Shown piece after piece: positions 1 to 7,689 of a DNA stretch of 13,187 bases; positions within the stretch are counted from its first letter, which is position 1; the number at the start of each line of letters is the position of its first letter. The stretch is from assembly GCA_018820005.1 (NCBI GenBank), contig JAHJOS010000515.1:1-13187 (forward strand). The letters are read 5' to 3'. The notes under the pieces were generated by a model. The model searched no databases, was not told where the DNA came from, and was given only the letters and a program-made list of their open reading frames with translations. The translations under genes and the position numbers were made by a program. The stretch is from Alphaproteobacteria bacterium (lineage in GTDB: Bacteria > Pseudomonadota > Alphaproteobacteria > Rhizobiales > Devosiaceae).

Positions 1-1048
1 CGGCGACGTGGCTGTCAGTGGCACCGACGCGACTGCCTCGTTCGGCGCAGCGCCAACCTTGGCATCGGGCACCGACGGCAAGACGAACTTCACCGTCAAT
101 GGCAAGGCCGTCGAACTGACCTCCGTTACCGGCGTCGACCTGACCACGGCCATCGCCAGCGTCAACACTCAGCTGGGCACGGACTCCAAGTTCCAGGCCT
201 ACAACGACGCCGGCAAGCTCGGTCTCCGCGCTACCACCGACGACGCAGGCACGCTGACCATTGGCGGCTCGGACGCCCGCTATTTCGGCACGTTGACCGG
301 GAACACCGTCGTTGGCGCAGACAAGGCTGGCTTGAACTTTGTCCGCACTGTTGACGACCTGGTCAAGGCGGTCAACGACAACACCTTGCTCACCGGCAAG
401 GTTCGTGCTTCCAACGACAACGGCAAGCTGCGCCTCGAGAACCAGTCGACGCAGGACATGATCATAACGGGCAAGGATGCCACGTCCGGCAAGGTCGATG
501 GCTCCACGGGCACCTCGACAGTCAAGGGCAACTCCGTCCGCAGCGGCCTGGCCGACCAGTTCAACGAACTGCGCGATCAGCTCGACAAGCTCTCCGATGA
601 CGCGTCCTTCAACGGTATCAACCTGCTCCGCGGCGACAAGCTGGCCATCACGTTCAACGAAACTGGTACGTCGTCCATCGACATCCAGACCAAGAATGGC
701 GACACCATCAATTCGGCCAATCTGGGCGTCCCCACCTCGCTCGAAGCCAAGCAGCTCGACAGCGACGTCACGATCGACGGCCTTCTGGCAGACATGAAAA
801 CGGCACTCAATCAGGTGCGTTCACAGGCGTCGACCTTCGGCTCGAACCTCTCGATCGTGCAGAACCGACAGGACTTTACCAAGGCCATGATCGACACGCT
901 CGAAAATGGCGCCGGTAACCTGACCCTGGCTGACATGAACGAAGAAGCCGCCAACCTGCTGGCTCTGCAGACGCGCCAGCAGCTTTCGTCCAACTCACTG
1001 TCGCTGGCCAGCCAGGCCGATCAGTCGGTTCTCCAGCTCCTGCGGTAA
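1..1048 (+). CDS. Flagellin, C-terminal part (5' end outside window)
   Basis: Partial gene, open from the left edge (reading frame begins at base 2); about 348 residues are visible. Flagellin is the exported subunit that polymerises into the filament. The last 140 or so residues are a textbook flagellin C-terminal D1/D0 region: the helical stretch with NLTLADMNEEAANLLALQ and the ending SLSLASQADQSVLQLLR match alphaproteobacterial flagellins. Upstream, two IN-like segments are visible at about 86-268 (FTVNGKAVEL followed by a helix and GKLGLRA) and 347-472 (helix, then GKLRLENQS). A segment around 540-700 (DDASFNGINLLRGDKLAITF) resembles the part of large flagellins that precedes the variable domain. 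The complete protein must therefore be much longer than a minimal rhizobial flagellin. The GTG at base 8 is only an internal valine codon. The gene is followed by a short hairpin and then by flbT and flaF, which act on flagellin expression and assembly. Family assignment is firm; which flagellin paralogue it is cannot be told. Confidence 0.93.
   Translation, partial: GDVAVSGTDATASFGAAPTLASGTDGKTNFTVNGKAVELTSVTGVDLTTAIASVNTQLGTDSKFQAYNDAGKLGLRATTDDAGTLTIGGSDARYFGTLTGNTVVGADKAGLNFVRTVDDLVKAVNDNTLLTGKVRASNDNGKLRLENQSTQDMIITGKDATSGKVDGSTGTSTVKGNSVRSGLADQFNELRDQLDKLSDDASFNGINLLRGDKLAITFNETGTSSIDIQTKNGDTINSANLGVPTSLEAKQLDSDVTIDGLLADMKTALNQVRSQASTFGSNLSIVQNRQDFTKAMIDTLENGAGNLTLADMNEEAANLLALQTRQQLSSNSLSLASQADQSVLQLLR
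86..472 (+). repeat. Two tandem IN-like modules within the flagellin
   Basis: Protein-level repeat. Segment 86-268 reads as a beta strand (FTVNGKAVEL), a helix (TTAIASVNTQL) and a strand pair (AYNDAGKLGLRA). Segment 347-472 repeats the second half of that plan: helix (DDLVKAVNDNTLL), then RASNDNGKLRLENQS and a final IITG. The shared core is N-D-x-G-K-L-x-L-x. Such modules form the surface-exposed part of many flagellins and hook-associated proteins. Seen by eye only, without an alignment score. Confidence 0.5.
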
Positions 1049-1076
1049 ATGTCGGGCAGCTTTCGATGAATTCAAA

Positions 1077-1094
1077 GGCGGGCTCTGGCCCGCC
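1077..1094 (+). terminator. Short hairpin after the flagellin gene
   Basis: A perfect 7-bp stem GGCGGGC / GCCCGCC with a TCTG loop lies 28 bases after the flagellin stop. It is followed by TCAATTGTTTTG, a broken rather than continuous T-tract. It probably acts as a leaky terminator or as a 3' end stabiliser for the abundant flagellin mRNA, leaving some read-through into flbT. No clear sigma-70, sigma-28 or sigma-54 promoter is visible between the hairpin and flbT, which also favours partial read-through. Confidence 0.55.
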
Positions 1095-1162
1095 TCAATT
1101 GTTTTGAGCGCTATTGCAGGCTAGAGGAATCATTCTGATACCGAGTCTGGGAGACTGGTCAT

Positions 1163-1588
1163 ATGGCGCTCAAAGTTGAACTCAAGCCCGGCGAGAAGCT
1201 TCTGGTGGGCAATTGCATCATCACCAACTCCGACCAGCGCACGCGGCTGTTCATTGACGGTAAGTCCCCCATCCTGCGCGAAAAAGACATACTGACCCTG
1301 GCGACGGCCAATACGCCCGCCAAACGCATCTATCTGTCAGTACAGCTGATGTATATCGAGGACGATATCGGCGGTGGCCAGGAGACCTATTTCGGCCTTG
1401 TGCAGGAATTTCTCGATGCGGTGCCGTCAGCTGCCGAAATAGTAAATGAAATCAATAACGAGATATTAACCGGGGCCCTCTACAAAGCTCTGAAGGCCGC
1501 GCATAGGCTCATTGAGTATGAACAGGATCTCTTGAATCATGTACCAACAGGGCGCAAACGCTTACCAGCAGACGACCAAGGCAGTTGA
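1163..1588 (+). CDS. flbT: FlbT, flagellin mRNA post-transcriptional regulator
   Basis: 141 residues, the usual size for FlbT. FlbT is a small cytoplasmic alphaproteobacterial protein that acts on the 5' leader of flagellin mRNA and couples flagellin translation to completion of the hook. It is a repressor in Caulobacter and has been described as an activator in Brucella. The protein opens with LKPGEKLLVGNCIITN and contains RLFIDGKSPILREKDIL, both typical of the family. The middle (LSVQLMYIEDD) and the helical end (EIVNEINNEILTGALYKALKAAHRLIEYE) also fit. The ATG is preceded by GGGAG at about 1149-1153. The last 16 or so codons overlap flaF in another frame. It sits directly after a flagellin gene, its probable target. 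Whether it represses or activates here cannot be read from sequence. Confidence 0.93.
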   Translation: MALKVELKPGEKLLVGNCIITNSDQRTRLFIDGKSPILREKDILTLATANTPAKRIYLSVQLMYIEDDIGGGQETYFGLVQEFLDAVPSAAEIVNEINNEILTGALYKALKAAHRLIEYEQDLLNHVPTGRKRLPADDQGS

Positions 1589-1913
1589 GAACCCGCGCGA
1601 ACGCGAGTCTGCCCTGTTGATGAAGGCCGCGGCAGGGATACAGCGCGTCAAGGATGAGTGGGACATTGGCACCCGCGAGGAACTGCAGACAGCGCTGACG
1701 TTCAACCGCAAGCTCTGGACGATCTTCATGTCTTCCGTGACCAAGGAAGACAGCCCCCTGCCCCGCGAAGTGCGCCAGAACATCGCCAACCTGGGCATGT
1801 TCATCCTCAATGAAACCCGTGAGATCCTGCTTGAGATCGATCCGGCGCCACAGCGCCTGGATGTTCTGGTGCGACTGAACCGCCAGATTGCCACCGGCCT
1901 GCGCGGCGCCTGA
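1539..1913 (+). CDS. flaF: FlaF, flagellin biosynthesis/assembly regulator
   Basis: 124 residues. FlaF is the partner of FlbT: in alphaproteobacteria it is needed for flagellin synthesis or secretion, works in opposition to or together with FlbT, and can behave as a flagellin chaperone. Family marks are the N-terminus MYQQGANAYQQ followed by ENPRERESALLMKAA, the central FNRKLWTIFMSSV, and ANLGMFILNETREILLE near the end. The start inside flbT is supported because the YQ..ENPRE.E stretch is conserved in the family and lies right after this ATG; a weak AGGA lies about 12 bases upstream. The 50-base overlap with flbT suggests translational coupling. The shared bidirectional terminator follows 20 bases after the stop. 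Confidence 0.92.
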   Translation: MYQQGANAYQQTTKAVENPRERESALLMKAAAGIQRVKDEWDIGTREELQTALTFNRKLWTIFMSSVTKEDSPLPREVRQNIANLGMFILNETREILLEIDPAPQRLDVLVRLNRQIATGLRGA

Positions 1914-1933
1914 CTGAGGCGCAATCAGAATTC

Positions 1934-1964
1934 AAAAAACCCCCGCTTTTGGCGGGGGTTTTTT
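1934..1964. terminator. Bidirectional intrinsic terminator between flaF and flgL
   Basis: A perfect 13-bp inverted repeat, AAAAAACCCCCGC / GCGGGGGTTTTTT, with a 5-base TTTTG loop. Because the arms end in A6 and T6, each strand carries a GC-rich stem followed by a U-tract. The same element can therefore end plus-strand flaF transcripts and minus-strand flgL transcripts. It lies in the 80-base gap between the two convergent stop codons (1913 and 1994). Confidence 0.93.
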
Positions 1965-1993
1965 ATTGGGGTCCGGCGGCACCAGCAAGCCCG

Positions 1994-3907
1994 CTAGAGG
2001 AAGTTGACCAGGCTCAGCTTGCTGACCATTGACGTAACCTGATAGCTCGCCTGCAGCCGCGTCTGCAGCGCCATGATCTCCATGGCCACATCTTCCTTGC
2101 TCACCGTCTCCACATCGCTCAGCAGATTGTCCAGTTGGGACTTGTAGTCGGTGTGGCGCTTGGCGGAATTGTCGAGCGCATTATGCGCCACGGCCAATTG
2201 CATCGTAACGATCTCGATCGAGCCTTGCTCCGAATTGTGCCCTTCGGAAAGCTCCGACTGCTGTCGCTTGGCCATGGTGTCAAATCGAGCCTTGGAACTT
2301 GGATCGCTGTCTGGATAGGTCTCGACCGATAGCGCGGAAAGCGTCCGGACCAGGCGAAGGAAGCCTGACTCATTGGCCTCGATACCGTATGGGACGCGCG
2401 TGCTGTCATCCACCTGTGAGGTGACGCTCTGACGCGGATTGCCCTCGGCGGCCGCCGCCGCTTCGCCGACGACGCCCTTGAGCGACGCCGCAAAATTGGT
2501 TGCCGTGCTGTTGACGTCCGCTCCGATGGTGAACTGACCTGGTCCCGCCTTGCCAACCACTGCCGTCACCGTGACCGTGCGCGAGACGCCTGCCGGGTCG
2601 GTCAGGGTAATGTCTACCGACTCCCCTGCTGCCGGCACGGCATTGAACTTGACGGCGACGGCGCTGGGATCGGTGGCGGTGTACGTCGTGCTGATATTGG
2701 CAGTTGCAGCGGAGACCGCGCCAATCTGGAAGCCGTATTTGTCCGACACAGGGGCCTTTTCGCCCAGCGTAACGGTATCTGCCGCCGTATTGATTTCGAG
2801 ACGTCCAAGGCCCTGCGCTGACACGGCCGGCGACTGGCCGCTGTACCACATGATGGTATCGGTATCGTCCGCAACGCGCAGCGCAGTCGCCGTGGCTGGA
2901 TTGCCCTGAACCCGCAGGACGGGTTCGCCCGGACCGTTGTAGAAATTCTCCGATGCGGCGAAGGTCGATGCACCAGCCAGCACATTGTTGCCAACCTCGA
3001 CCAGCTTGGCATCCAGCGTAGTCTTGAAATTGGCGGCCGTGGCCTCGGCATCGGCGCCGATGACGAATTCGTCCACTGCGCCGGCGGCATTGGCGGCATC
3101 GACGGCGCGCAGCGTAATTAGCGTCTCGCTGCCGTCAGGCAGGCTGAACCCCATCGAGATGCTCTGCCCTTCAATAATCTGGGCAGCGGGCGTGGGGGCA
3201 AATGTCACATCAACCTGATCCCCCAGCGGCAGCGTACCGGCCGCCGGCTGGGTCACGGTGACGCTGCTGCTTGTGGTCGACATCGTCGAGAGCTTCATCC
3301 CAAACGGATGCACGCCGTCTTCGGCTAGGCTCACCGTGCTGGTGCCGACTGCCTGCGATGACGCCAGGCGACCCCGGCCGTCAAGGCCCGCATCAGCTGC
3401 CTTTCGTTCGGTCAGGACAGTCTTGAAGCCGGCCTTGCCACCCTGACCATTGAGAAGGGTATCGGTGTCTGGCAGGGGCGCAGCATCGGTATTGGCGCCA
3501 CCGAACAGATAACGACCTGCAACATCGGAATTGAGCAGCGTCACAACCTCATCCAGCCGTGCCTTGGACAGGCTCGGCAGGGTCGCCATGTTGATATTGT
3601 TGGTGCCGTACTGGCCCTGCACGGCCGAATTCCGCGCCTCACCCTCGATGGAGTCAAGCCGCGACATTGTCTTGTCCAGAAAGCTCAGACGCAGCTTGAC
3701 GGTATCGATATTGGCCGAGAAGCCCTCGATCTTGGAAAGCCGTGCCCGCACGGAAAGCGACATGGGCAAATCGCGTCCCATCTCCGAAAGCGTGGAGGCC
3801 TTTTCGCCAGTACCCAACTGCATCTGCAGCGTGGCGAACTTGTCCTGCATCTTGGAAATGACGCCAAACCCGGTCTGCAGCGGGAACATCGACTTATTGA
3901 CGATCAT
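1994..3907 (-). CDS. flgL: FlgL, hook-filament junction protein (HAP3), enlarged
   Basis: 637 residues, about twice the 300-350 of a standard FlgL. FlgL forms the distal junction ring between hook and filament. The N-terminal 140 residues are flagellin-like helices (IEGFSANIDTVKLRLSFLDKT, then a segment ending SDVAGRYLFGGANTD, the usual FlgL signature). The C-terminal helices are at about 555-637 (DVAMEIMALQTRLQASYQVT, ending KLSLVNFL). The extra length, about residues 190-500, is threonine/alanine/valine-rich and beta-like, and holds two related modules (see repeat entry). The ATG at 3907 is preceded by GGAG about 10 bases upstream and begins 14 bases after the flgK stop, so it is the third gene of flgE-flgK-flgL. 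No signal peptide is seen, as expected for type III flagellar export. It could have been called a flagellin, but its place and the YLFGG motif favour FlgL. Confidence 0.9.
   Translation of the reverse strand: MIVNKSMFPLQTGFGVISKMQDKFATLQMQLGTGEKASTLSEMGRDLPMSLSVRARLSKIEGFSANIDTVKLRLSFLDKTMSRLDSIEGEARNSAVQGQYGTNNINMATLPSLSKARLDEVVTLLNSDVAGRYLFGGANTDAAPLPDTDTLLNGQGGKAGFKTVLTERKAADAGLDGRGRLASSQAVGTSTVSLAEDGVHPFGMKLSTMSTTSSSVTVTQPAAGTLPLGDQVDVTFAPTPAAQIIEGQSISMGFSLPDGSETLITLRAVDAANAAGAVDEFVIGADAEATAANFKTTLDAKLVEVGNNVLAGASTFAASENFYNGPGEPVLRVQGNPATATALRVADDTDTIMWYSGQSPAVSAQGLGRLEINTAADTVTLGEKAPVSDKYGFQIGAVSAATANISTTYTATDPSAVAVKFNAVPAAGESVDITLTDPAGVSRTVTVTAVVGKAGPGQFTIGADVNSTATNFAASLKGVVGEAAAAAEGNPRQSVTSQVDDSTRVPYGIEANESGFLRLVRTLSALSVETYPDSDPSSKARFDTMAKRQQSELSEGHNSEQGSIEIVTMQLAVAHNALDNSAKRHTDYKSQLDNLLSDVETVSKEDVAMEIMALQTRLQASYQVTSMVSKLSLVNFL
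2465..3214 (-). repeat. Diverged duplicated module inside FlgL
   Basis: Two similar protein segments lie in the FlgL insertion: residues about 232-306 (bases 2990-3214) and 416-481 (bases 2465-2662). Both have a V-x-V-x-F strand, a G-x-S start, L-x-D-x-x-G, T-x-T-x-x-A-V, then FVIGAD or FTIGAD, followed by ATAANF or TATNF and a helix (TLDAKLVEVG or SLKGVVG). The linker between them carries YNGPGEPVLRVQG and DTIMWYSGQSP. The copies differ widely in DNA sequence, so this is an old duplication. Confidence 0.7.
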
Positions 3908-3921
3908 CTTGCGCTACTCCG

Positions 3922-5760
3922 CTAAACGACGTTGAACAGGGCATCGAGCAATTCCTTGACCACCGATACCACGCGGGCATTGGCGGCATAGGCGTTCTGC
4001 AGTTCCATGAGGCGGGCCATTTCCTCATCGACATTGACCCCATATTCGCTGTCCATCTGGTCGGTGATGGTGTCCAGTGTCAGCTGACGATCATCGGCCT
4101 TTGACGCGGCAGCATTGATACTGGCACCCTGGAACCCGATCACCTGCGAAATGATGCCGCTCAGATTGCCCGTCAGCTGGAACTTGCCTGCGTCTGCAGC
4201 CGGATTGCCGCCGGAGGTAAAGCTCATCTCGTTGAGCTGCTTGATGATATAATTGGCCCGGTCAGCATCGCCCAGCGTGCCGCCCGACTCGTATTGCACC
4301 ATCAGTTTGTTGTTGGCGACGATGGCCGGATTGACCGAAATACGCGCCGCAAAACCGCGCTTTTGCGGCGGGTCTGAATCGAGATTGTTCGTGAAAGTGG
4401 CATTGCCCTGATCGACGAACAGGTTGATGGCAAGACCCGCGTCCTGCAGGCCTGTGGAGCTGGAACGTGCTACCGCGCTCTTCACATCTGTCTGTCCAGT
4501 AGCCCCATCGTCCAGGATGCGCAGATTGCCTGCGCCGGTGCTGGTGACGGCAAGGCCCGGCAATTTGGCCGACAGCGCCGCCGCAGCAGCCGTCGAATTG
4601 CCCGACAGATCAATGCCGATCACCCGCTGGCCGGATGCGTCTTTGTAGTCCAGCGCATCGGTGGAATTGACGACCCGAACGCGCTGCTCAACACCACCTT
4701 CGGTGTAGGTGAACAGCACATCATTGCCCGGCACGACATTGGTGAGATCGACATCAAAACCGGACGCAGCGCCTGCAGTCACGGCGGTTCCGTTTGTCTT
4801 GGTCGTAGAGAAGGCCTGGGCGAGCCCGCCCGCTATCTCGTCGAGCTGATCCTGCGCCTCCACCAGTGTCTTGTCGCGCAAGGTGACCAGCCCGCCCAGT
4901 TCGCCGCCCTGCAGCACACCCTGGGTAACCAGATCGATCGTCAGACCCGACGGCGTGGTGAGGGTCAGCTTGCCGACCTTGGACTGGCTGGGATCGGCGT
5001 TGAACACCGAGCTGGCCGACAGATTGCCTGCGCTCTCGAATTTGAAGGTGGACACGCCATTGTCGAGCAGGCCCACACCCGACCGGGTCATCAGCGCAAC
5101 GGTGCCGTCGCCACGATAGTCTGCTCGAACGTCGATCAGATCGGCGACCGAAGCGACCAGCCGGTCGCGCTGGTCAAGCAGCGCGGAGCGGGCACCATCG
5201 GTCATGCCCAGGTCGAGCATACGGGTGTTCACCTCCTGAAGGGAGTTGAGCATGCCATTGATATTGTAGACACCGCTCGCGATCTGCCCTTCGGTCTCGG
5301 TGCGCATGCCCTGGATAGTGGTCGAGAGGCGGTTGAGCGTTTCGGCCATGCTCTGGGCCGACGCCACCGCACCCGCACGAGAGGTGTAGTCATCCGGGCT
5401 GGTTGCAATTGCCTGCAAGGCGTTTTGCAGCGCGCCGAACTGGGTATCAAGCGATGCAGCAGAGCCGGGCTTGCCCAAGAACCCCTGCAGCCTGTTGAGA
5501 AAGCTGGCCTGCACCGACGAATTGGAGGTGTCCGAGACCTGGCGCGTATAGTAGCTCTGCAGGCTTGCATTGAAGGCGCGGTTTGCCCCTACACTGCGGG
5601 CGTAGGTACTGGTCTGGGTATTGTAGTCGACAACGTTCAGCGACTGCTTGTGGTAGCCTGGGGTACCCGAGTTGGCGATGTTGCGGCTGACTAGATCCAG
5701 CGCATCCTGATTGGTCCGAAGACCGGACACAGCATTGGTCAGTGACGTCGTCAAACCCAT
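3922..5760 (-). CDS. flgK: FlgK, hook-filament junction protein (HAP1)
   Basis: 612 residues, in the normal to long range for FlgK. FlgK forms the first ring on the finished hook and is exported by the flagellar type III system. The N-terminus has the rod/hook signature (ALDLVSRNIANSGTPGYHKQ). Helices at about 85-210 (SFLNRLQGFLGKPG, TTIQGMRTETEGQI, ALLDQRDRLVASVADLI) are typical FlgK D1. Residues about 260-320 (VLQGGELGGLVTLRDKTL, QLDEIAGGLAQAF) are diagnostic. The C-terminus VNVDEEMARLMELQNAYAANARV is the conserved end. Residues about 344-420 hold a beta-rich module like those in FlgE, FlgL and the flagellin. The ATG is preceded by GAGGAG with 9-base spacing. It is the middle gene of flgE-flgK-flgL, 71 bases after flgE. 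Confidence 0.96.
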   Translation of the reverse strand: MGLTTSLTNAVSGLRTNQDALDLVSRNIANSGTPGYHKQSLNVVDYNTQTSTYARSVGANRAFNASLQSYYTRQVSDTSNSSVQASFLNRLQGFLGKPGSAASLDTQFGALQNALQAIATSPDDYTSRAGAVASAQSMAETLNRLSTTIQGMRTETEGQIASGVYNINGMLNSLQEVNTRMLDLGMTDGARSALLDQRDRLVASVADLIDVRADYRGDGTVALMTRSGVGLLDNGVSTFKFESAGNLSASSVFNADPSQSKVGKLTLTTPSGLTIDLVTQGVLQGGELGGLVTLRDKTLVEAQDQLDEIAGGLAQAFSTTKTNGTAVTAGAASGFDVDLTNVVPGNDVLFTYTEGGVEQRVRVVNSTDALDYKDASGQRVIGIDLSGNSTAAAAALSAKLPGLAVTSTGAGNLRILDDGATGQTDVKSAVARSSSTGLQDAGLAINLFVDQGNATFTNNLDSDPPQKRGFAARISVNPAIVANNKLMVQYESGGTLGDADRANYIIKQLNEMSFTSGGNPAADAGKFQLTGNLSGIISQVIGFQGASINAAASKADDRQLTLDTITDQMDSEYGVNVDEEMARLMELQNAYAANARVVSVVKELLDALFNVV

Positions 5761-5769
5761 GACTTAGGG

Positions 5770-5775
5770 CTCCTC
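5770..5775 (-). promoter_or_regulatory. Strong ribosome binding site of flgK
   Basis: The minus strand reads GAGGAG ending 9 bases before the flgK ATG. This is the strongest Shine-Dalgarno in the flagellar operon and fixes the flgK start. Confidence 0.75.
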
Positions 5776-5779
5776 ACTA

Positions 5780-5814
5780 GGGGACCGGGCCCGGGCTACC
5801 TTTCCCCGGACCCC
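5780..5814 (-). other. GC-rich imperfect hairpin between flgE and flgK
   Basis: Arms at 5780-5789 (GGGGACCGGG) and 5805-5814 (CCCGGACCCC) pair with one A-A mismatch in 10 positions. The loop itself contains overlapping GGGCCC/CCCGGG palindromes. There is no T-tract on either strand, so it is not a normal terminator. It could be an RNA processing or stability element that adjusts the ratio of flgE to flgK/flgL mRNA. Function is inferred only. Confidence 0.35.
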
Positions 5815-5831
5815 AACTGGCGTAGACCGCT

Positions 5832-7604
5832 TCAGCGGATCATGTTGAGGGCTTCCTGCAGCATCTTGTCGGCCGCACTCACGATACGGGTGCCGGCCGC
5901 ATAGGCCTGCTGCGTTACGATCAGCTTGGTGAATTCGTCCGAAATGTCGGTATTGGAGGCTTCCAGCGCACCACCGATGATGCCCGAGCCAGAAAGATCA
6001 AGGATCGCCTCGCCCGATTCCGAGGTGGTCGCGAACACGCCACCGTCGAGCCGCTTGAGCTGGTTCATGGCATTGAACTGCGCGGTCACCACCTGGGCCA
6101 TGTCGATACGTTCGCCGTTCGAATAGGTCGCCACGACGCGGCCGCTGTCGTTAATAGCCACCGACACGAACTCGCCAGCGCCATAGCCGTTCTGGTTCAG
6201 TGTCGACACGTTCACCGTGCCATTGACGTCAGCGAACTGAGAAATGCCGTTGGTATCGTGCTTGAGCTCGACATTGCCGATATTCACACCATTGATGGTC
6301 AGGTTGTTCAGCGACGTAGACGACACACCCGGAGGAGCCAGCGAACCAGCAGCACCGAAGGTGTAGGTCTGGCCAGTATTGGTCCACATTGGCGAGGCGC
6401 CCTTGGCAGCGCTGTCCGACATATAGAACAGGTTCCAGGTGTCCTTGCCGCCTGAGGCAGCACTATCCACCTTGGCCCAGCGCATCTGCACGTTGGCCGG
6501 CGCACCGTTCGAGGCGTAGACCGTGATAGCGCCACCGGCCACGGAGTTGGACTTGAAGAGCGTATCGTCGCTCGCCGCAATCGTGGTGACTGCAGGACGG
6601 GTCGGCGCACTCGATTGACTAGGGTTAGTCAGGCCCAGCGCAGCCAGTTGCGCTGGCGTGCCGCCGGTCACCGAGAACTGGGCATGATAGTCATTGCCCA
6701 GGCTCACACGCAGATTGCCGCCATTGATATCAACGATGGCACTCGCGGCAGCAGGGCCACCAGAAGACCGCAACGAAGCCTGCATTGTCGCGAGGACGCT
6801 GGCAACGGTGCCTGGAGCCGTCGAGATATCGATTGCCTGGCGACCACTGGCAGCGGCACCACCGTTGGTGAACTCGAACGTGGTAGCAATGCCGTTCACA
6901 TTCATCGAAATGGTGCTGCCCACGGTAAAGACCGTATTGGCCGCATCGGTGCCCGTCAGGGCTGCGCCGGTCATTGCAGCAGATGTGGACGCACCCGAGT
7001 AACCAGAATAAGCGCCGGGCTCCAGCAACTCGCTGTTGTAGACGGTGGCATTGTAGTTCGTCGTCTTGGGAAGCTGTGGCAGGTTGGCCTGGTAGTTGAT
7101 GCGATTGGTCACCTGCGCGGGCAGGAACGCATTCGACAGCTTGATCACCTCGGGCACCGAGCCCGAAATATTGCCGGTCGTGGTATCGATCGGCAGCCCC
7201 TTGAGATAGTAGCCGGCGCCGTTGACGAGCAGGCCATCCTTATCGATCTCGAAGTCGCCGCGACGGGTATAGAAATTGGTGCCCGCGAAAACCGAATTGC
7301 CGTCCGACTGACCAATCTTGGGCTCAACCACGAAAAAGCCGTTCGAGTTCAGCGCCACGAAGGTTTCGTTCGACACCGTCTTGATGTCGCCCTGCACGTC
7401 ATTGGTACCACGCGACTGCGCCAACACCGCACCGGGCACCTGACGCTTGAGCGGCGCATCCGGGATCAGATCCAGAAAGTCAGTCTCAATACGCTTGTAG
7501 CCGGTGGTCTGCGAGTTCGCGATGTTGCCCGAAATGTTCTCCAGAGCATGCGACTGCGCCCGCAGACCGGTCACCGCACTGGAAAGAGCGCCATAAATAC
7601 CCAT
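5832..7604 (-). CDS. flgE: FlgE, flagellar hook protein
   Basis: 590 residues, longer than the roughly 400 of enteric FlgE but similar to the long hook proteins of Caulobacter and relatives. FlgE is the subunit of the curved hook joining rod and filament. It begins with MGIYGALSSAVTGL and the rod/hook motif ALENISGNIANSQTTGYKR. Next comes the FlgE/F/G core (FVALNSNGFFVVEP, YTRRGDFEIDKDGLLVNGAG). The C-terminus has SGSGIIGGALEASNTDISDEF and IVTQQAYAAGTRIVSAADKM, the conserved Flg_bbr_C end. Residues about 223-327 form an IN-like inserted module. The ATG is preceded by GGAG with 6-base spacing. It is first in the operon flgE-flgK-flgL and has a sigma-54-type promoter upstream (7657-7672). Confidence 0.97.
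   Translation of the reverse strand: MGIYGALSSAVTGLRAQSHALENISGNIANSQTTGYKRIETDFLDLIPDAPLKRQVPGAVLAQSRGTNDVQGDIKTVSNETFVALNSNGFFVVEPKIGQSDGNSVFAGTNFYTRRGDFEIDKDGLLVNGAGYYLKGLPIDTTTGNISGSVPEVIKLSNAFLPAQVTNRINYQANLPQLPKTTNYNATVYNSELLEPGAYSGYSGASTSAAMTGAALTGTDAANTVFTVGSTISMNVNGIATTFEFTNGGAAASGRQAIDISTAPGTVASVLATMQASLRSSGGPAAASAIVDINGGNLRVSLGNDYHAQFSVTGGTPAQLAALGLTNPSQSSAPTRPAVTTIAASDDTLFKSNSVAGGAITVYASNGAPANVQMRWAKVDSAASGGKDTWNLFYMSDSAAKGASPMWTNTGQTYTFGAAGSLAPPGVSSTSLNNLTINGVNIGNVELKHDTNGISQFADVNGTVNVSTLNQNGYGAGEFVSVAINDSGRVVATYSNGERIDMAQVVTAQFNAMNQLKRLDGGVFATTSESGEAILDLSGSGIIGGALEASNTDISDEFTKLIVTQQAYAAGTRIVSAADKMLQEALNMIR
6624..6938 (-). other. IN-like inserted module in FlgE
   Basis: Residues about 223-327 of FlgE read as strand (ISMNVNGIATTFEFTNGG), IDISTAPGTVASVLATMQASL (strand and helix), then GGNLRVSLGND and a final strand. 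The order strand-strand, IDIS, helix, G-x-L-x-V is the same plan as the IN modules of flagellins. It sits in the variable outer domain of the hook protein. Called by eye. Confidence 0.45.
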
Positions 7605-7656
7605 GAGATACTCCGTAAACCCCGTTTGCGCCGTCAGACGCGTTCACGACCACAGA

Positions 7657-7672
7657 TGCAATCGCAGTGCCA
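7657..7672 (-). promoter_or_regulatory. Sigma-54 (RpoN) promoter of flgE
   Basis: The minus strand reads TGGCAC-TGCGA-TTGCA, which agrees with the -24/-12 consensus TGGCAC-N5-TTGCA, including GG and GC separated by exactly 10 bases. Transcription would start about 12 bases downstream, near 7647, giving a leader of roughly 43 bases before the flgE ATG at 7604. In Caulobacter, late flagellar genes for hook and junction proteins are sigma-54 dependent, so both the position and the gene fit. Confidence 0.75.
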
Positions 7673-7689
7673 ATTCCCTTCACCATTGA

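Noticed and set aside
1095..1162. Sigma-54-like TTGCA at CTATTGCAGG upstream of flbT
   Set aside because: There is no GG at the required 10-base distance upstream of the GC (TT is found), so it is not a -24/-12 promoter.
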